Assembly: GCF_029961185.1 (NCBI RefSeq)
Contig: NZ_JASBQQ010000002.1
Location: forward strand, 62,001 to 126,000
Length of the DNA stretch: 64,000 nucleotides
Source of the DNA: Albidovulum aestuarii
Lineage (GTDB): Bacteria > Pseudomonadota > Alphaproteobacteria > Rhodobacterales > Rhodobacteraceae
Direction: 5' to 3'
Shown here: positions 49,802 to 59,305 of the stretch, piece by piece
How positions within the stretch are numbered: position 1 is the stretch's first letter
How the letters are laid out: every line of letters begins with the position of its first letter
The notes under the pieces: model-generated
Told to the model about the DNA's origin: nothing
The model's input: the letters and a program-made list of their open reading frames with translations, nothing else
The model's database searches: none
Program-made: the position numbers and the translations under genes

Positions 49802-50547
49802 GCCTCTTCCCCCAGATAGGACCGACGCACCTCGGGATTGGCACGGATCTCGTCCACCGTTCCCGTGGCAATAACGCGGCCATAGACCAGAACCGAGATC
49901 CGGTCGGCCAGCGCAAAGACCGCGTCCATGTCGTGTTCGACAAGCAGGATCGGCGCCTCGACCTTCAGCTCCTCGAGGATAGCCGTCAGGTCTCGCGCCC
50001 CTTCGGTGCCCATCCCCGCCATCGGTTCATCGAGAAGGAACGCGCGGGGACGCATGGCGAGCGCCATGGCGATCTCCAGTCGCCGCCGTTCGCCATGGGC
50101 CAGGTCGGCGGCCTTCACCGCCGCGCGTCCTTCAAGCCCGGACTGCTGGATATGGAACAGCGCCGGGGCGGTGAGGTTGCGATCGGAAAGCGCCGGTCGG
50201 AAAAAGCGGAACGACGCACCCGAGGCCCCCTGCACGGCCAGCATCACGTTTTGCAGGACGGTGAAGCCGGGGACCACGGAGGAGACCTGAAAGCTGCGCG
50301 CCAGACCGAGCCGGGCGCGATCGGCGGGACCGAGATCGTCAATCGCCTGACCCTCAAACGTCACGCTGCCGCTGTCGGGCCGGATCTCCCCCGCGATCTG
50401 CTTGATCAGTGTCGATTTACCGGCCCCGTTCGGACCGATCAGCGCGTGAATTTCCCCGGGGCGCAGGTCCAGCGATACATCGTCAGTCGCCTGCAGCGCA
50501 CCGAAGCTTTTCGACAGGTGGCTGAGGACCAGGATCGGCTCAGACAT
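49798..50547 (-). CDS. Branched-chain-type ABC transporter ATPase LivG
   Basis: 249 residues. Walker A GPNGAGKST, signature LAHGERRRLEIAMAL and FLLDEPMAGMG (LivG-type). Overlaps LivM by 8 bp and LivF by 4 bp, so the five transporter genes form one transcriptional block. Confidence 0.93.
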   Translation of the reverse strand: MSEPILVLSHLSKSFGALQATDDVSLDLRPGEIHALIGPNGAGKSTLIKQIAGEIRPDSGSVTFEGQAIDDLGPADRARLGLARSFQVSSVVPGFTVLQNVMLAVQGASGASFRFFRPALSDRNLTAPALFHIQQSGLEGRAAVKAADLAHGERRRLEIAMALAMRPRAFLLDEPMAGMGTEGARDLTAILEELKVEAPILLVEHDMDAVFALADRISVLVYGRVIATGTVDEIRANPEVRRSYLGEEA

Positions 50548-51523
50548 GGCCGCGCCTTCCCAGTGCCAGCCCCATCAGCCCCTTGGGTGCAAAGAGGACA
50601 ATGAGGATCAGCATAAGGCCCAAGAGCGCCTGCCAGTGATCGCTGACAGGACCAAGCAGGTATTCGAGCGCGATGAAAACGGCAGCCCCGGCAACCGGTC
50701 CGGCCAGCCGCCCGACACCGCCGAGGATAACGAAGATCATGATCTCGCCCGACATGTGCCAGCTGAGCATGGCCGGGCTGACAAACCGGTTGAGATCGGC
50801 GAAGAGCGCACCGGCCAGACCCGCGACCATGCCGGACAGGACGAAGGCGGTCAGGCGGATGGCGAAGGGCTTGATGCCCGAGGCGATCACCCGCGTTTCG
50901 TTCTCCTTCGCCGCGCGCAGCGCGAGACCAAAGCGGGACTGCGTGAGAAGCGCCACGAGGATCATCGTGATGCCGAGGACTGCGGCGCAGATGCCGAAGA
51001 ACTGCAGAGGCGCAAAGGTGTTCGCGCCGGAAAAGGTGTTCCTTACATAGAAGGAAAGCCCGTCCTCGCCGCCATAAGTCGGCCACGAAATGGCGAAGTA
51101 ATAGAGCATCTGCGCGAAGGCCAGCGTGACCATGATGAAGTATACGCCGGTCGTGCGCAGGGAAAGCGCACCAATGACCAAAGCCGCGAAGCCAGCGACA
51201 AGAATGGCGAAAGGCCAGATCGCCAGCATCTCGTTCGTGCCCATCATGGTAAAGGGAAAGGTCACCACAGGGGCGCCGCTGGCCGCGTGGCTTGCCAGGA
51301 TTGCGGCGACATAGCCGCCTAGCCCGAAGAAAGCGGCATGGCCGAAAGACACGAGGCCGCCATAGCCGAGCGCCAAGTTCAGCCCAACGCCCGCAAGGCC
51401 GAAGATCGCAACCTTGGTGGCGAGCGTGACGATGTAGGGGTTGCCCGTCAGGTCGGCGATCACCGCAACGGCAATCAGCGCGGCAAAAACCAGAAAGTTG
51501 GGAACGGCACCGGTCAGCCTCAT
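50540..51523 (-). CDS. Branched-chain-type ABC transporter permease LivM
   Basis: 327 residues, about nine to ten helices, with GVGLNLALGYGGLVSFGHAAFFGLGGY and GVYFIMVTLAFAQMLYY, both LivM signatures. ATG overlaps the LivH stop (ATGA). Confidence 0.93.
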   Translation of the reverse strand: MRLTGAVPNFLVFAALIAVAVIADLTGNPYIVTLATKVAIFGLAGVGLNLALGYGGLVSFGHAAFFGLGGYVAAILASHAASGAPVVTFPFTMMGTNEMLAIWPFAILVAGFAALVIGALSLRTTGVYFIMVTLAFAQMLYYFAISWPTYGGEDGLSFYVRNTFSGANTFAPLQFFGICAAVLGITMILVALLTQSRFGLALRAAKENETRVIASGIKPFAIRLTAFVLSGMVAGLAGALFADLNRFVSPAMLSWHMSGEIMIFVILGGVGRLAGPVAGAAVFIALEYLLGPVSDHWQALLGLMLILIVLFAPKGLMGLALGRRGHV

Positions 51524-52434
51524 GCCCGCGCCCCGTAAAGACCCGTGGGCCGCCAGATCAGCACCAGCGCCATCAGCACGTAGATCAGCATCGAGGCCAA
51601 AGCCGACCCTACCGATGTCGCGGCCGATGCCTCCATGAAGCGGGCGAACAGCCCCGGCAGCAATGCCTTGCCCAGCGTATCGGTCATGCCGACGAGAAGC
51701 GCACCAATGAGTGCCCCCCTGATCGAGCCAATGCCGCCAATGACGATCACCACGAAGGCGAGGATGAGAACAGGTTCCCCCATCCCGACCTGCACGGATT
51801 GGACCGAGCCGACCAGCGCCCCGGCCAGCCCTGCCAGTGCAGCACCAAGGGCAAAGACCATCGTATAAAGCTTCGCGATATCGACGCCGAGGGCGGCGAT
51901 CATCTCACGATCTGCCTCGCCCGCCCGGATGCGGATGCCGAGACGCGTCCGGCCGATCAGCCAGAAGAGGCCAACCGCGACCATTGCCCCGATGAAAATG
52001 ATCGCGAGCCGGAAAGCCGGATAGACCAGCCCCCCGGGCAGCGTCATGGCGCCGGACAGGACCGGAGGCAGGGAGAGGTAAAGGGGAAACGACCCGAAAA
52101 GCCAGCGCGTGCCTTCGGAAAAGACAAGGATCAGTGCGAAGGTCGCCAGAACCTGATCGAGATGATCGCGGGAATAGAGACGTCGGATCACCACGATCTC
52201 CACCATCGCTCCCAAAGCCGCTGCAGCCGCAAGGCTCGCCGCAAGGCCCAGCCAGAACGACCCCGTGGCCGCCGCCACCGCCGCACAGGCAAAGGCGCCC
52301 ACCATGTAAAGCGAACCATGGGCAAGGTTGATCAGCCCCATGACGCCGAAGACCAGGGTCAGCCCGGCGGCCATGAGAAACAGCATCATCCCGTATTGCA
52401 GGCCGTTCAGGACCTGCTCGGCCAGAAGCAGCAT
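51520..52434 (-). CDS. Branched-chain-type ABC transporter permease LivH
   Basis: 304 residues, about eight helices. LVFGVMGLINLAHGSLYMVGAF and RAGEADREMIAALGVD are LivH features; the EAA-like loop sits before GVDIAKLY. It follows the binding-protein gene by 51 bp. Confidence 0.93.
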   Translation of the reverse strand: MLLLAEQVLNGLQYGMMLFLMAAGLTLVFGVMGLINLAHGSLYMVGAFACAAVAAATGSFWLGLAASLAAAAALGAMVEIVVIRRLYSRDHLDQVLATFALILVFSEGTRWLFGSFPLYLSLPPVLSGAMTLPGGLVYPAFRLAIIFIGAMVAVGLFWLIGRTRLGIRIRAGEADREMIAALGVDIAKLYTMVFALGAALAGLAGALVGSVQSVQVGMGEPVLILAFVVIVIGGIGSIRGALIGALLVGMTDTLGKALLPGLFARFMEASAATSVGSALASMLIYVLMALVLIWRPTGLYGARA

Positions 52435-52485
52435 GTCAGGAAATCCCCGAAAGGCGGGCCGGGGTCAGCCCCCGGCCCGAACCCG

Positions 52486-53631
52486 TCACATCTTGCAATC
52501 AGCGGCGTAGGCGTCGCCGCGATCCTCAAGGGCGGTCCCGATGATCTTGTTGGTATAGACTTCGCCCTCTTTCACCACCTCGCGGACATAGATGTCCTGG
52601 ATCGGGTGATGGTTCGGCCCGAAAGCGAAATCGCCGCGCACAGAGGCAAAATCGGCCGCCTCCAGTGCCGCACGGAACGCATCGGCATCCTTCACATCGG
52701 CCTTGGCAATAGCCGACAGAAGCAGGTTCGCGGTGTCATAGCCCTGGCTGGAATAGAGCGAGGGCAGACGGCCATATTCCGCCTGATAAGCCTCGACAAA
52801 GGCGGCGTTGGCCGGATTGTCGATATCCTTGTTCCATTGCGACGTGTTCTTGACGCCAAGTGCCGCGTCGCCAACCGCCTGAAGGATGTTCTGGTCAAAC
52901 GAGAAGGCCGGGCCGACAAGCGGGATATCGACCCCGGATTCGGCATATTGCTTCATGAAGGCGATGCCCATGCCGCCGGGCAGGAAGAAGAAGACCGAAT
53001 CCGCGCCCGAGTTGCGGATCTGCGCGATCTCGGCGGCATAATCGGTCTGGCCAAGCTGGGTATAGACCTCACCCGCGGCGGCACCTTCATAGAACCGCTT
53101 GTAGCCCGCGATCGCGTCGGTGCCCGCCGGATAGTTTGGCGCAAGCATGAAGGAATTCGCATAACCCGCTGAATTCGCGTAAGCTCCGGCGGCTTCATGC
53201 AGGTTGTCGTTCTGCCATGCGACGTTGAAATAGTTCTTGTCGCAGCCTGCACCCGCCAAGGCGGACGGCCCGGCATTGGGCGAGAGGTAGAACTTTCCCT
53301 GCGCCACAGCGGCGGGGACAACGGCCATCGCGAGGTTCGACCAGATGATACCAGTCAGCACATCGACCTGATCGGACTGGATCATCTTGTCGGCGATCTG
53401 CACCGCGATATCGGGCTTCTGCTGATCATCCTCGACGATCAGTTCCACATCACTCGTCCCGGCCATTTTCAGCGCCAGCTGGAACCCGTCGCGCACGTCG
53501 ATGCCAAGACCCGCGCCGCCGCCGGAAAGCGTGGTGATCATGCCGACCTTGACGCCCTCGGCATGGGCCATGCCAGCCGTCAATGCCAAAGTGGCAAGCC
53601 CCGCGATCAGTTTTCCCTTCAGTGTCATCAT
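52486..53631 (-). CDS. ABC transporter substrate-binding protein (LivJ-type)
   Basis: 381 residues with a signal peptide (KLIAGLATLALTAGMAHA, cleaved about residue 24). Peripla_BP_6 fold: KVGMITTLSGGGAGLGIDVRDGFQLAL and later YDTANLLLSAIAKADVKDADAFR. Members bind branched amino acids or aromatic acids. Lying between the ligase and permease genes, it is most likely an anthranilate or other aromatic-acid binder; this is inferred. Confidence 0.9.
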   Translation of the reverse strand: MMTLKGKLIAGLATLALTAGMAHAEGVKVGMITTLSGGGAGLGIDVRDGFQLALKMAGTSDVELIVEDDQQKPDIAVQIADKMIQSDQVDVLTGIIWSNLAMAVVPAAVAQGKFYLSPNAGPSALAGAGCDKNYFNVAWQNDNLHEAAGAYANSAGYANSFMLAPNYPAGTDAIAGYKRFYEGAAAGEVYTQLGQTDYAAEIAQIRNSGADSVFFFLPGGMGIAFMKQYAESGVDIPLVGPAFSFDQNILQAVGDAALGVKNTSQWNKDIDNPANAAFVEAYQAEYGRLPSLYSSQGYDTANLLLSAIAKADVKDADAFRAALEAADFASVRGDFAFGPNHHPIQDIYVREVVKEGEVYTNKIIGTALEDRGDAYAADCKM

Positions 53632-53693
53632 TTTCTCCCTGTTTTCATCTTTTGCCGCATTTCTGCGCGTTTAGCGGGCCACGTCCAGCCCCT

Positions 53694-55313
53694 TCAGTGT
53701 TTTTCCCTAAGCCGGAACCTCTGGATCTTGCCGGTCGCGGTCTTCGGCAGCGCGCCGGTAAAGACGATGCGGCGCGGATATTTGTAGGGCGCGATGGTCT
53801 GCTTGACGTGCTCCTGCAAGCGCAGAACCGTTGCCTCGTCCGGCCGAACGCCCTCGACCAGAACCACATGCGCTTCGACAATCTGGCCCCGCGCCTCGTC
53901 AGCAGCACCGATCACCGCGCATTCCAGGACATCGTCATGGGCCAGCAGCGCCGCCTCCACCTCGGGTCCCGCGATGTTGTAGCCTGACGACACGATCATG
54001 TCGTCGTTGCGCGCTGCGAAGTGGAAATAACCGTCCTCGGTCTGCACGAATGTATCGCCCGTGATGTTCCAGCCGTTCCGGACGTAGTTCCTCTGTCGGT
54101 CATCGGCGAGGTAACGACACCCGGTCGGCCCCTTCACCGCCAGCCGGCCGGGCGTTCCGCGCGGGCATTCGTCACCATTCTCATCAACCACCCGCGCCTC
54201 GTATCCCGCGACCGGCTTGCCGGTTGAGGCGGGGCGATGATCGTCGAAACGGTTGGTCAGGAAAATATGCAGCATCTCGGTCGCGCCGATCCCGTCGAGC
54301 ATCGGCTTGCCGGTCTTTGCGATCCATTCATCATAGACCGGCGCAGGCAGCGTCTCGCCCGCACTGACGGCTGCGCGCAAGCTGGAGAGGTCCGCTCCCT
54401 CCTCCATTGCCTTCAGCATCACCCGATAAGCCGTTGGCGCCGTAAAACAAACCGTCGCTTTGTACTGCTGGATGATGGAGATCAGGTTGGGCGGCGTCGC
54501 CTGTTCCAACAGCGCCGCCGCCGCGCCGAAGCGCAGGGGAAAGACGGCCAGCCCTCCAAGCCCGAAGGTGAAGGCCAAGGGCGGAGAGCCGACAAACACA
54601 TCCTCCGGCACGACTTTCAGCACTTCTCTGGCGTATCCATCCGCAATGATCATCAAGTCGCGGTGAAAATGCATCGTGGCCTTCGGCTCCCCCGTCGTGC
54701 CCGATGTGAAGCCCAGAAGCGCCACATCGTCCCGCCCGGTCTGCACCGCCTCAAACCGCACCGGCTTGCCTAGGGCTGCACGATCCAATTCGGCGTCATG
54801 GTTGGCGGTGCCGTCAAATCCGATCACCTTCCTGAGGAAACGTGACCCCTTGGCGCAGGCCACCATCTCATCCATCAGGCGCGTATCGCAAAGAGCGAGC
54901 GCCACCTCAGCCTTGTCGACAATCTTCGCCAATTCGCCCGCACGCAGCATGGGCATCGTGTTGACCACAACCGCACCCGCCTTGGTCGCGGCCAGCCAAC
55001 AGGCCACCATCGCAGGGTTATTGGCAGAGCGGATAAGAACGCGATTTCCTGGCTTTATCCCGTGATCCTCAACCAAAACATGGGCAATACGGTTCGACCA
55101 GTCGGTAAGTTCCTTGTAGGTGCGGATGCGGCCATTGCCGATGAGCGCGGTGTGGTCGCCAAAGCCTTTCGCAACCATCGCATCGGTCAGTTCGACAGCG
55201 GCGTTCAGATGGTCGGGATAATCGAACCCCTCCAGCCGCATCTCGGGCCACTGATCCGCCGGTGGCAGGTTGTCACGGGCGAAGCTGTCGGTATGGGCGC
55301 TTGGTCCCAGCAT
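53694..55313 (-). CDS. 2-Aminobenzoate-CoA ligase-like (benzoate-CoA ligase family)
   Basis: 539 residues. Adenylate-forming motifs: LLGFTSGTTGEPKA (about 200-212), GIGATEMLHIFLTNR and GWNITGDTFVQTEDGYFHF; the catalytic lysine is in LPKTATGKIQRF. It activates an aryl acid to its CoA thioester with ATP. Its operon partners (aminobenzoyl-CoA monooxygenase) favour anthranilate; benzoate or salicylate ligase would be the alternatives. Confidence 0.87.
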   Translation of the reverse strand: MLGPSAHTDSFARDNLPPADQWPEMRLEGFDYPDHLNAAVELTDAMVAKGFGDHTALIGNGRIRTYKELTDWSNRIAHVLVEDHGIKPGNRVLIRSANNPAMVACWLAATKAGAVVVNTMPMLRAGELAKIVDKAEVALALCDTRLMDEMVACAKGSRFLRKVIGFDGTANHDAELDRAALGKPVRFEAVQTGRDDVALLGFTSGTTGEPKATMHFHRDLMIIADGYAREVLKVVPEDVFVGSPPLAFTFGLGGLAVFPLRFGAAAALLEQATPPNLISIIQQYKATVCFTAPTAYRVMLKAMEEGADLSSLRAAVSAGETLPAPVYDEWIAKTGKPMLDGIGATEMLHIFLTNRFDDHRPASTGKPVAGYEARVVDENGDECPRGTPGRLAVKGPTGCRYLADDRQRNYVRNGWNITGDTFVQTEDGYFHFAARNDDMIVSSGYNIAGPEVEAALLAHDDVLECAVIGAADEARGQIVEAHVVLVEGVRPDEATVLRLQEHVKQTIAPYKYPRRIVFTGALPKTATGKIQRFRLREKH

Positions 55314-55325
55314 TCTCTCCTCCCC

Positions 55326-55727
55326 TCACTCCGGCACGACGGCCGTTGCCTCGATCTCCACCCTGGCGCGGTCCTCGACCAGGGCCACGACCTGCACCAG
55401 GGCCATCGCCGGGTAGTGCCGACCGATGATCTCACGATAGGCCGCGCCGATCTCGGGCAGGCTGGCCAGATAGTCGCGCTTCTCTGTGACATACCAGGTC
55501 AGCCGCACCAGATGCTCCGGTCCCGCGCCCCCTTCGGCCAGCACAGCAACAACGTTCTTCAAAGCCTGCGCCACCTGTCCTGCGAAGTCGTCAGTCTCAA
55601 AGGCGCAATCCGCGTTCCAGCCGATAAGCCCGCCGGTAAAGATCATCCGGCCCGTGGCGGCGACGCCATTGGCATAGCCCTTCGCTGGCTTCCAATGCGC
55701 CGGATGCAGAATCTCGTGCGGGCTCAT
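55326..55727 (-). CDS. RidA-family enamine/imine deaminase
   Basis: 133 residues from the ATG at 55727, overlapping the thioesterase stop (ATGA). RidA pattern: KGYANGVAATGRMIFTGGLIG, ALKNVVAVLAEGGAGPEHLVRLTWYVTEKRDY, and the C-terminal ALVEDRARVEIEATAV. Arg105-equivalent lies in the last motif. The family hydrolyses reactive enamines and imines; in this operon its substrate could be an amino-cyclohexene-CoA intermediate. Confidence 0.88.
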   Translation of the reverse strand: MSPHEILHPAHWKPAKGYANGVAATGRMIFTGGLIGWNADCAFETDDFAGQVAQALKNVVAVLAEGGAGPEHLVRLTWYVTEKRDYLASLPEIGAAYREIIGRHYPAMALVQVVALVEDRARVEIEATAVVPE

Positions 55728-56137
55728 GGCGCCTCCTCCAGATGTGCCGCCAGCGCGTCGGCCAGCGACTTGGGCCACCGCGCAGGTTTCAGGCCCGGCC
55801 CTGTCCAGACGATGACCTGCCGGACGGTCAGCCGCTTTTCTGCGCCACAGGTGACAAGGGTTTCAAATGTCGCGCTCGATCCGCCGATCCGGCGAACCGT
55901 CAGCGTGAATGTCAGCACCTCACCCAGACGCGAGGGCGCGTGGAAGTCGACATCCAGATGCGCCGTCGGCACCCCGCAGCCTTCCTCGATATGGATACGT
56001 GCAAAGGAATAGCCCAAAGCTTCGGCAAAGAACGCCTCGACCATCGCATTCAGCATCTCGAAATAGCGCGGGTAAAAGACGATCCCGGCAGGGTCGCATT
56101 GCCCGAACTGGACGGTGAAATCGCGGCGATAGCTCAT
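55724..56137 (-). CDS. Hotdog acyl-CoA thioesterase (4-hydroxybenzoyl-CoA type)
   Basis: 137 residues, one hotdog domain. Catalytic Asp15 in [20 protein letters not shown] is the YbgC/4-hydroxybenzoyl-CoA thioesterase signature. It would hydrolyse stalled or final CoA thioesters in the ring-degradation path. Overlaps neighbours on both sides by 4 bp. Confidence 0.9.
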   Translation of the reverse strand: MSYRRDFTVQFGQCDPAGIVFYPRYFEMLNAMVEAFFAEALGYSFARIHIEEGCGVPTAHLDVDFHAPSRLGEVLTFTLTVRRIGGSSATFETLVTCGAEKRLTVRQVIVWTGPGLKPARWPKSLADALAAHLEEAP

Positions 56138-57267
56138 GTCAGCAGGCTCCGCGCGATAACCAGCCGTTGCACATCGCTGGCGCCTTCATAAATGCGCAGC
56201 GCCCTGATTTCGCGGTAAAGGCTTTCGACCGCCATGCCGGTCCTGACACCGTCGCCGCCGTGCAGCTGCACCGCCATATCAATGACCTCCTGCGCCGCCT
56301 CGGTGGCATAGAGCTTGGCCATCGCCGCCTCGCGGCTGATCCTTGAAGCACCCATATCCTTGGCCCAGGCGGCGCGGTAGACGAGCAGCGCGGCCGCATC
56401 GATCTTCAGCGCCATGTCGGCCAGATGCCCCTGCACCATCTGGTAATCGGCGAGGATGCCGGAAGGCCGCGCCCGTCCGGCGCGGGCCAAGGCCTCGTCA
56501 AGCGCCCGGCGGGCAAAGCCCAAAGCCGCCGCCCCGACCGTCGGGCGGAAATGGTCAAGAACCGTCATGGCGATCTTGAACCCCTCACCCGCCTTACCGA
56601 TCAGTGCGGCTTCGGGCAGGACAACCCGATCCATTCTGAGATGTGCCAAGGGGTGCGGCGCCATGACTTGGATGCGATCCACCACCGACAGGCCCGGCGC
56701 ATCCGCTGGCATCAGAAAAGCGGAAAGTCCCTTCGCGCCCTGAGCCTCGCCTGAACGGGCAATTACGACATAGACATCGGCAATTCCACCATTGGAGATA
56801 TAGGTCTTCTCGCCTGACAAACGCCAGCCACCGGAAACCCGCTCCGCCACAGTCGTCGTCGCCGCCACATCCGATCCCGCACCCGGTTCGGTCAGCATGA
56901 ACCCTGCGATGGCCTTGCCGGCCCGCGTTCGCTCTAGCCAGCCCCGCTGCTCCGCCGTCCCGAAAAGGCTCACCGCCCCCATGCCCAGCCCCTGCATTGC
57001 AAAGGCAAAATCGGCCAACCCCTCATGCCGCGCCAAAGTCTCGCGGATCAGGCAGAGCGTTCTTATGTCCAGCCGTTCGCCCTCACCCGCGCCAGTGTGG
57101 TTCAGCCAGCCTCCTGCACCCAGCGCGCCGACCAGCGCGCGGCAGGCCCCATCCACATCGGAGTGATCCACCGGCAGATGCGCCGCACACCAGTCCTCCA
57201 GCCCCACCGACAGTTCACGATGGAAGGGCTCAAAAAATGGCCAGTCAAGATAGCTCGTGTCGCTCAT
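56134..57267 (-). CDS. Acyl-CoA dehydrogenase
   Basis: 377 residues, typical length. [15 protein letters not shown] and [14 protein letters not shown] are FAD and substrate motifs; LQGIGGDGV-like region reads [11 protein letters not shown]; catalytic Glu in [12 protein letters not shown]. It would oxidise a cyclic or opened acyl-CoA in the beta-oxidation-like part. The ribosome site (AAAGTGAG) is supplied by the dispersed 29-bp repeat just upstream. Confidence 0.9.
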   Translation of the reverse strand: MSDTSYLDWPFFEPFHRELSVGLEDWCAAHLPVDHSDVDGACRALVGALGAGGWLNHTGAGEGERLDIRTLCLIRETLARHEGLADFAFAMQGLGMGAVSLFGTAEQRGWLERTRAGKAIAGFMLTEPGAGSDVAATTTVAERVSGGWRLSGEKTYISNGGIADVYVVIARSGEAQGAKGLSAFLMPADAPGLSVVDRIQVMAPHPLAHLRMDRVVLPEAALIGKAGEGFKIAMTVLDHFRPTVGAAALGFARRALDEALARAGRARPSGILADYQMVQGHLADMALKIDAAALLVYRAAWAKDMGASRISREAAMAKLYATEAAQEVIDMAVQLHGGDGVRTGMAVESLYREIRALRIYEGASDVQRLVIARSLLT

Positions 57268-57268
57268 C

Positions 57269-57297
57269 TCACTTTCTGTCCCAAAATACTCCGGGGG
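57269..57297 (-). repeat. 29-bp intergenic repeat, copy 2
   Basis: Same 29 bases as 16141-16169, here on the minus strand, ending two bases before the acyl-CoA dehydrogenase ATG. Confidence 0.75.
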
Positions 57298-57298
57298 T

Positions 57299-57316
57299 CC
57301 GGGGGCTGGCCCCCGG
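57299..57316 (-). terminator. GC hairpin between enoyl-CoA hydratase and acyl-CoA dehydrogenase genes
   Basis: CCGGGGG (57299-57305) and CCCCCGG (57310-57316) with a 4-base loop, in a 57-bp gap. No T-run follows, so it may be an mRNA stability or processing hairpin rather than a terminator. Confidence 0.45.
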
Positions 57317-57324
57317 TCCTCCCC

Positions 57325-58137
57325 TCAATCCCCCTGAAACTCGGGTTTCTTCTTCCCGACAAAGGCCCGGTAGGCCCGCTCGAAATCCCGCGTCGCCATG
57401 CAGATCGCCTGTGCCTGCGCCTCGGCCTCGATGGCCTCGTCCAGCCCCATTTCCCATTCCTGAAGAAGCTGCGTCTTGGTCACGCTATGGGCAAAGACCG
57501 GCCCGTCCGCCAGCGACCGCGCGAGCCGCATGGCTTCTTCCTCCAGCGCGTCGGCCGCGTGAAGAGTGTTCCAGAAACCCCAACGCTCTCCCTCCGCGGC
57601 CGTCATCGCCCGGCCGGTATAGAGAAGCTCTGCCGCCCGCCCCTGTCCAATAATGCGCGGCAGCATCGCGCAGGCGCCCATATCGCAGCCCGCCAGGCCG
57701 ACTTGGGTGAAGAGGAATGCGCATTTCGCCGAAGGCGTCGCCAACCGCAGATCCGCGGCCATGGCAAGGATCGCCCCGGCACCGACACAGATACCGTCCA
57801 CCGCCGCGATGACCGGCTTGCCACAATGCAGCATCGCCTTGACCAGATCGCCGGTCATCCGGGTGAAAGCAAGCCGGTCCTTCATGTCCATTCCGACCAG
57901 AGGGCCAATGATGTCATGCACATCCCCGCCCGAACAGAAATTGCCGCCATTCGATGCCAGCACGACCACATCGACATCCGTCGCATGGGCCAAAGCCCGG
58001 AACGTATCGCGCAGCTCGGCATAGCTCTCGAAGGTCAGCGGATTCTTCCGCTCCGGCCGGTTCAGCCGGATCGTCGCGACCCGGTCCGTCACGCTCCAGA
58101 GAAAATGGGCGGGCCTGAGCCCGGCAAGTTCGGTCAT
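57325..58137 (-). CDS. Enoyl-CoA hydratase/isomerase-family protein
   Basis: 270 residues, crotonase fold. Oxyanion-hole segments [13 protein letters not shown] and [20 protein letters not shown]. One of the two acidic residues of classical hydratases (in the CELA-type motif) is replaced by Ala, and the second position reads [11 protein letters not shown] with Asp. The reaction may therefore be a hydration variant or ring hydrolysis of a cyclic CoA ester, as in benzoyl-CoA paths. Overlaps the MarR gene by 4 bp. Confidence 0.87.
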   Translation of the reverse strand: MTELAGLRPAHFLWSVTDRVATIRLNRPERKNPLTFESYAELRDTFRALAHATDVDVVVLASNGGNFCSGGDVHDIIGPLVGMDMKDRLAFTRMTGDLVKAMLHCGKPVIAAVDGICVGAGAILAMAADLRLATPSAKCAFLFTQVGLAGCDMGACAMLPRIIGQGRAAELLYTGRAMTAAEGERWGFWNTLHAADALEEEAMRLARSLADGPVFAHSVTKTQLLQEWEMGLDEAIEAEAQAQAICMATRDFERAYRAFVGKKKPEFQGD

Positions 58138-58568
58138 GCCTGCCCCCTCGCGCGTTTCATGATATCGGCCAATGTGTCGAGGTCGTTTTCATCGAGTGCG
58201 GCAAACAGCGTATCGACCTCGGCCTCGTGGTCCGCCGCCAGACCTTCGAACTGTGTCGCACCTGTGGGTGTCAGTGCTACATGCACCGTGCGCCGGTCGG
58301 CTTCGGACGGCGTGCGGCGCACCAGCCCCTCACCCTCCAGCCGGTCCACCACAGCGGTCGCATTGCCGTTCGAAACCAGCAGCATGCGGCTGAGTTCAGA
58401 CATCGTGACCCCTTCGCGCCGCCGGTAAAGCGCGGCCATTACGTCAAAGCGTGGCAGGGTCGTGGCGTGATTCACCCGAAGGTATTCACGCAGATGGTTC
58501 TCCGCCGCGCGGGTCACACCGAGAAGCCTGATCCATGCCTTGAGCCGACGCTTCGACAGATCGCTCAT
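58134..58568 (-). CDS. MarR-family transcriptional regulator
   Basis: 144 residues from the ATG at 58568, overlapping the SDR stop (TGATG); the longer in-frame reading is a shadow of the SDR gene. Winged helix: [55 protein letters not shown] fits MarR (split: recognition helix [12 protein letters not shown], wing [10 protein letters not shown]). Third gene of the operon, probably an aromatic-CoA-responsive autorepressor. Confidence 0.9.
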   Translation of the reverse strand: MSDLSKRRLKAWIRLLGVTRAAENHLREYLRVNHATTLPRFDVMAALYRRREGVTMSELSRMLLVSNGNATAVVDRLEGEGLVRRTPSEADRRTVHVALTPTGATQFEGLAADHEAEVDTLFAALDENDLDTLADIMKRARGQA

Positions 58569-59305
58569 GTCTCGCCCCCGGAGATTGCGATGGCCTGACC
58601 GTTCACGCCCTCCGATCCCGGACCGCAAAGCCACAGCGCGGCGGCGGTCACCTCGGCGGGCTGGATCAGCCGACCCTGCGGGTTCATCCCTTCCAGCGCC
58701 GTCCGCGCCTCTTTCTCGGTTCGGCCGGTCTTTTCGCGGATTACCGCAATGGTCTGCTCTGTCATCGGCGTATCGAGGAATCCCGGGCAGATCGAATTGA
58801 CGGTCACCTCGCTGCGCGCGACCTCGAGCGCGAGTGAGCGCGTCAGCCCGATGACGCCATGCTTGGCCGCCGCATAGGGAGCAATCTTGGCATACCCCTT
58901 CAGCCCCGCAGTCGAGGCGACCGAAATCAACCGCCCCCAACCTGTCATCTGCAAAAGCCCGGCCCGGAGCGTCAGAAACACGCCCGTCAGGTTGACTGCG
59001 ATCATCGCGTTCCACTGGTCGAACGTCGTCTTACGGAACGGCGCGGAATCTGCCGCCCCCGCATTGGCGATCACGATGTCGCAGGGTCCGGCAGCATCAA
59101 ACATTGCGGCGACGGAGGCTTCGTCGGTGACATCGGCTGTCACGCAGCGGACATTTGCGAGTTCCGTGGCAACGTGCTCCAGCGGTTCCCGCCTACGGCC
59201 CGAGATAACCACTTCGGCTCCAGCCTCTGCAAAGCCGCGAGCGAGGTCAGCCCCAGCCCCGGTGCCTCCACCGGTGATCAGAACCCGCTTTCCGGTCATG
59301 CTCAT
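58565..59305 (-). CDS. SDR-family oxidoreductase, 3-hydroxyacyl-CoA dehydrogenase-like
   Basis: 246 residues from the ATG at 59305, overlapping the previous stop (ATGA). Rossmann motif [27 protein letters not shown], catalytic Ser (VAST) and Tyr-x3-Lys (YAAAKHG), [11 protein letters not shown](P)-dependent oxidation of a hydroxy intermediate is expected, forming a beta-oxidation-like sequence with the hydratase and dehydrogenase. Confidence 0.9.
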   Translation of the reverse strand: MSMTGKRVLITGGGTGAGADLARGFAEAGAEVVISGRRREPLEHVATELANVRCVTADVTDEASVAAMFDAAGPCDIVIANAGAADSAPFRKTTFDQWNAMIAVNLTGVFLTLRAGLLQMTGWGRLISVASTAGLKGYAKIAPYAAAKHGVIGLTRSLALEVARSEVTVNSICPGFLDTPMTEQTIAVIREKTGRTEKEARTALEGMNPQGRLIQPAEVTAAALWLCGPGSEGVNGQAIAISGGET

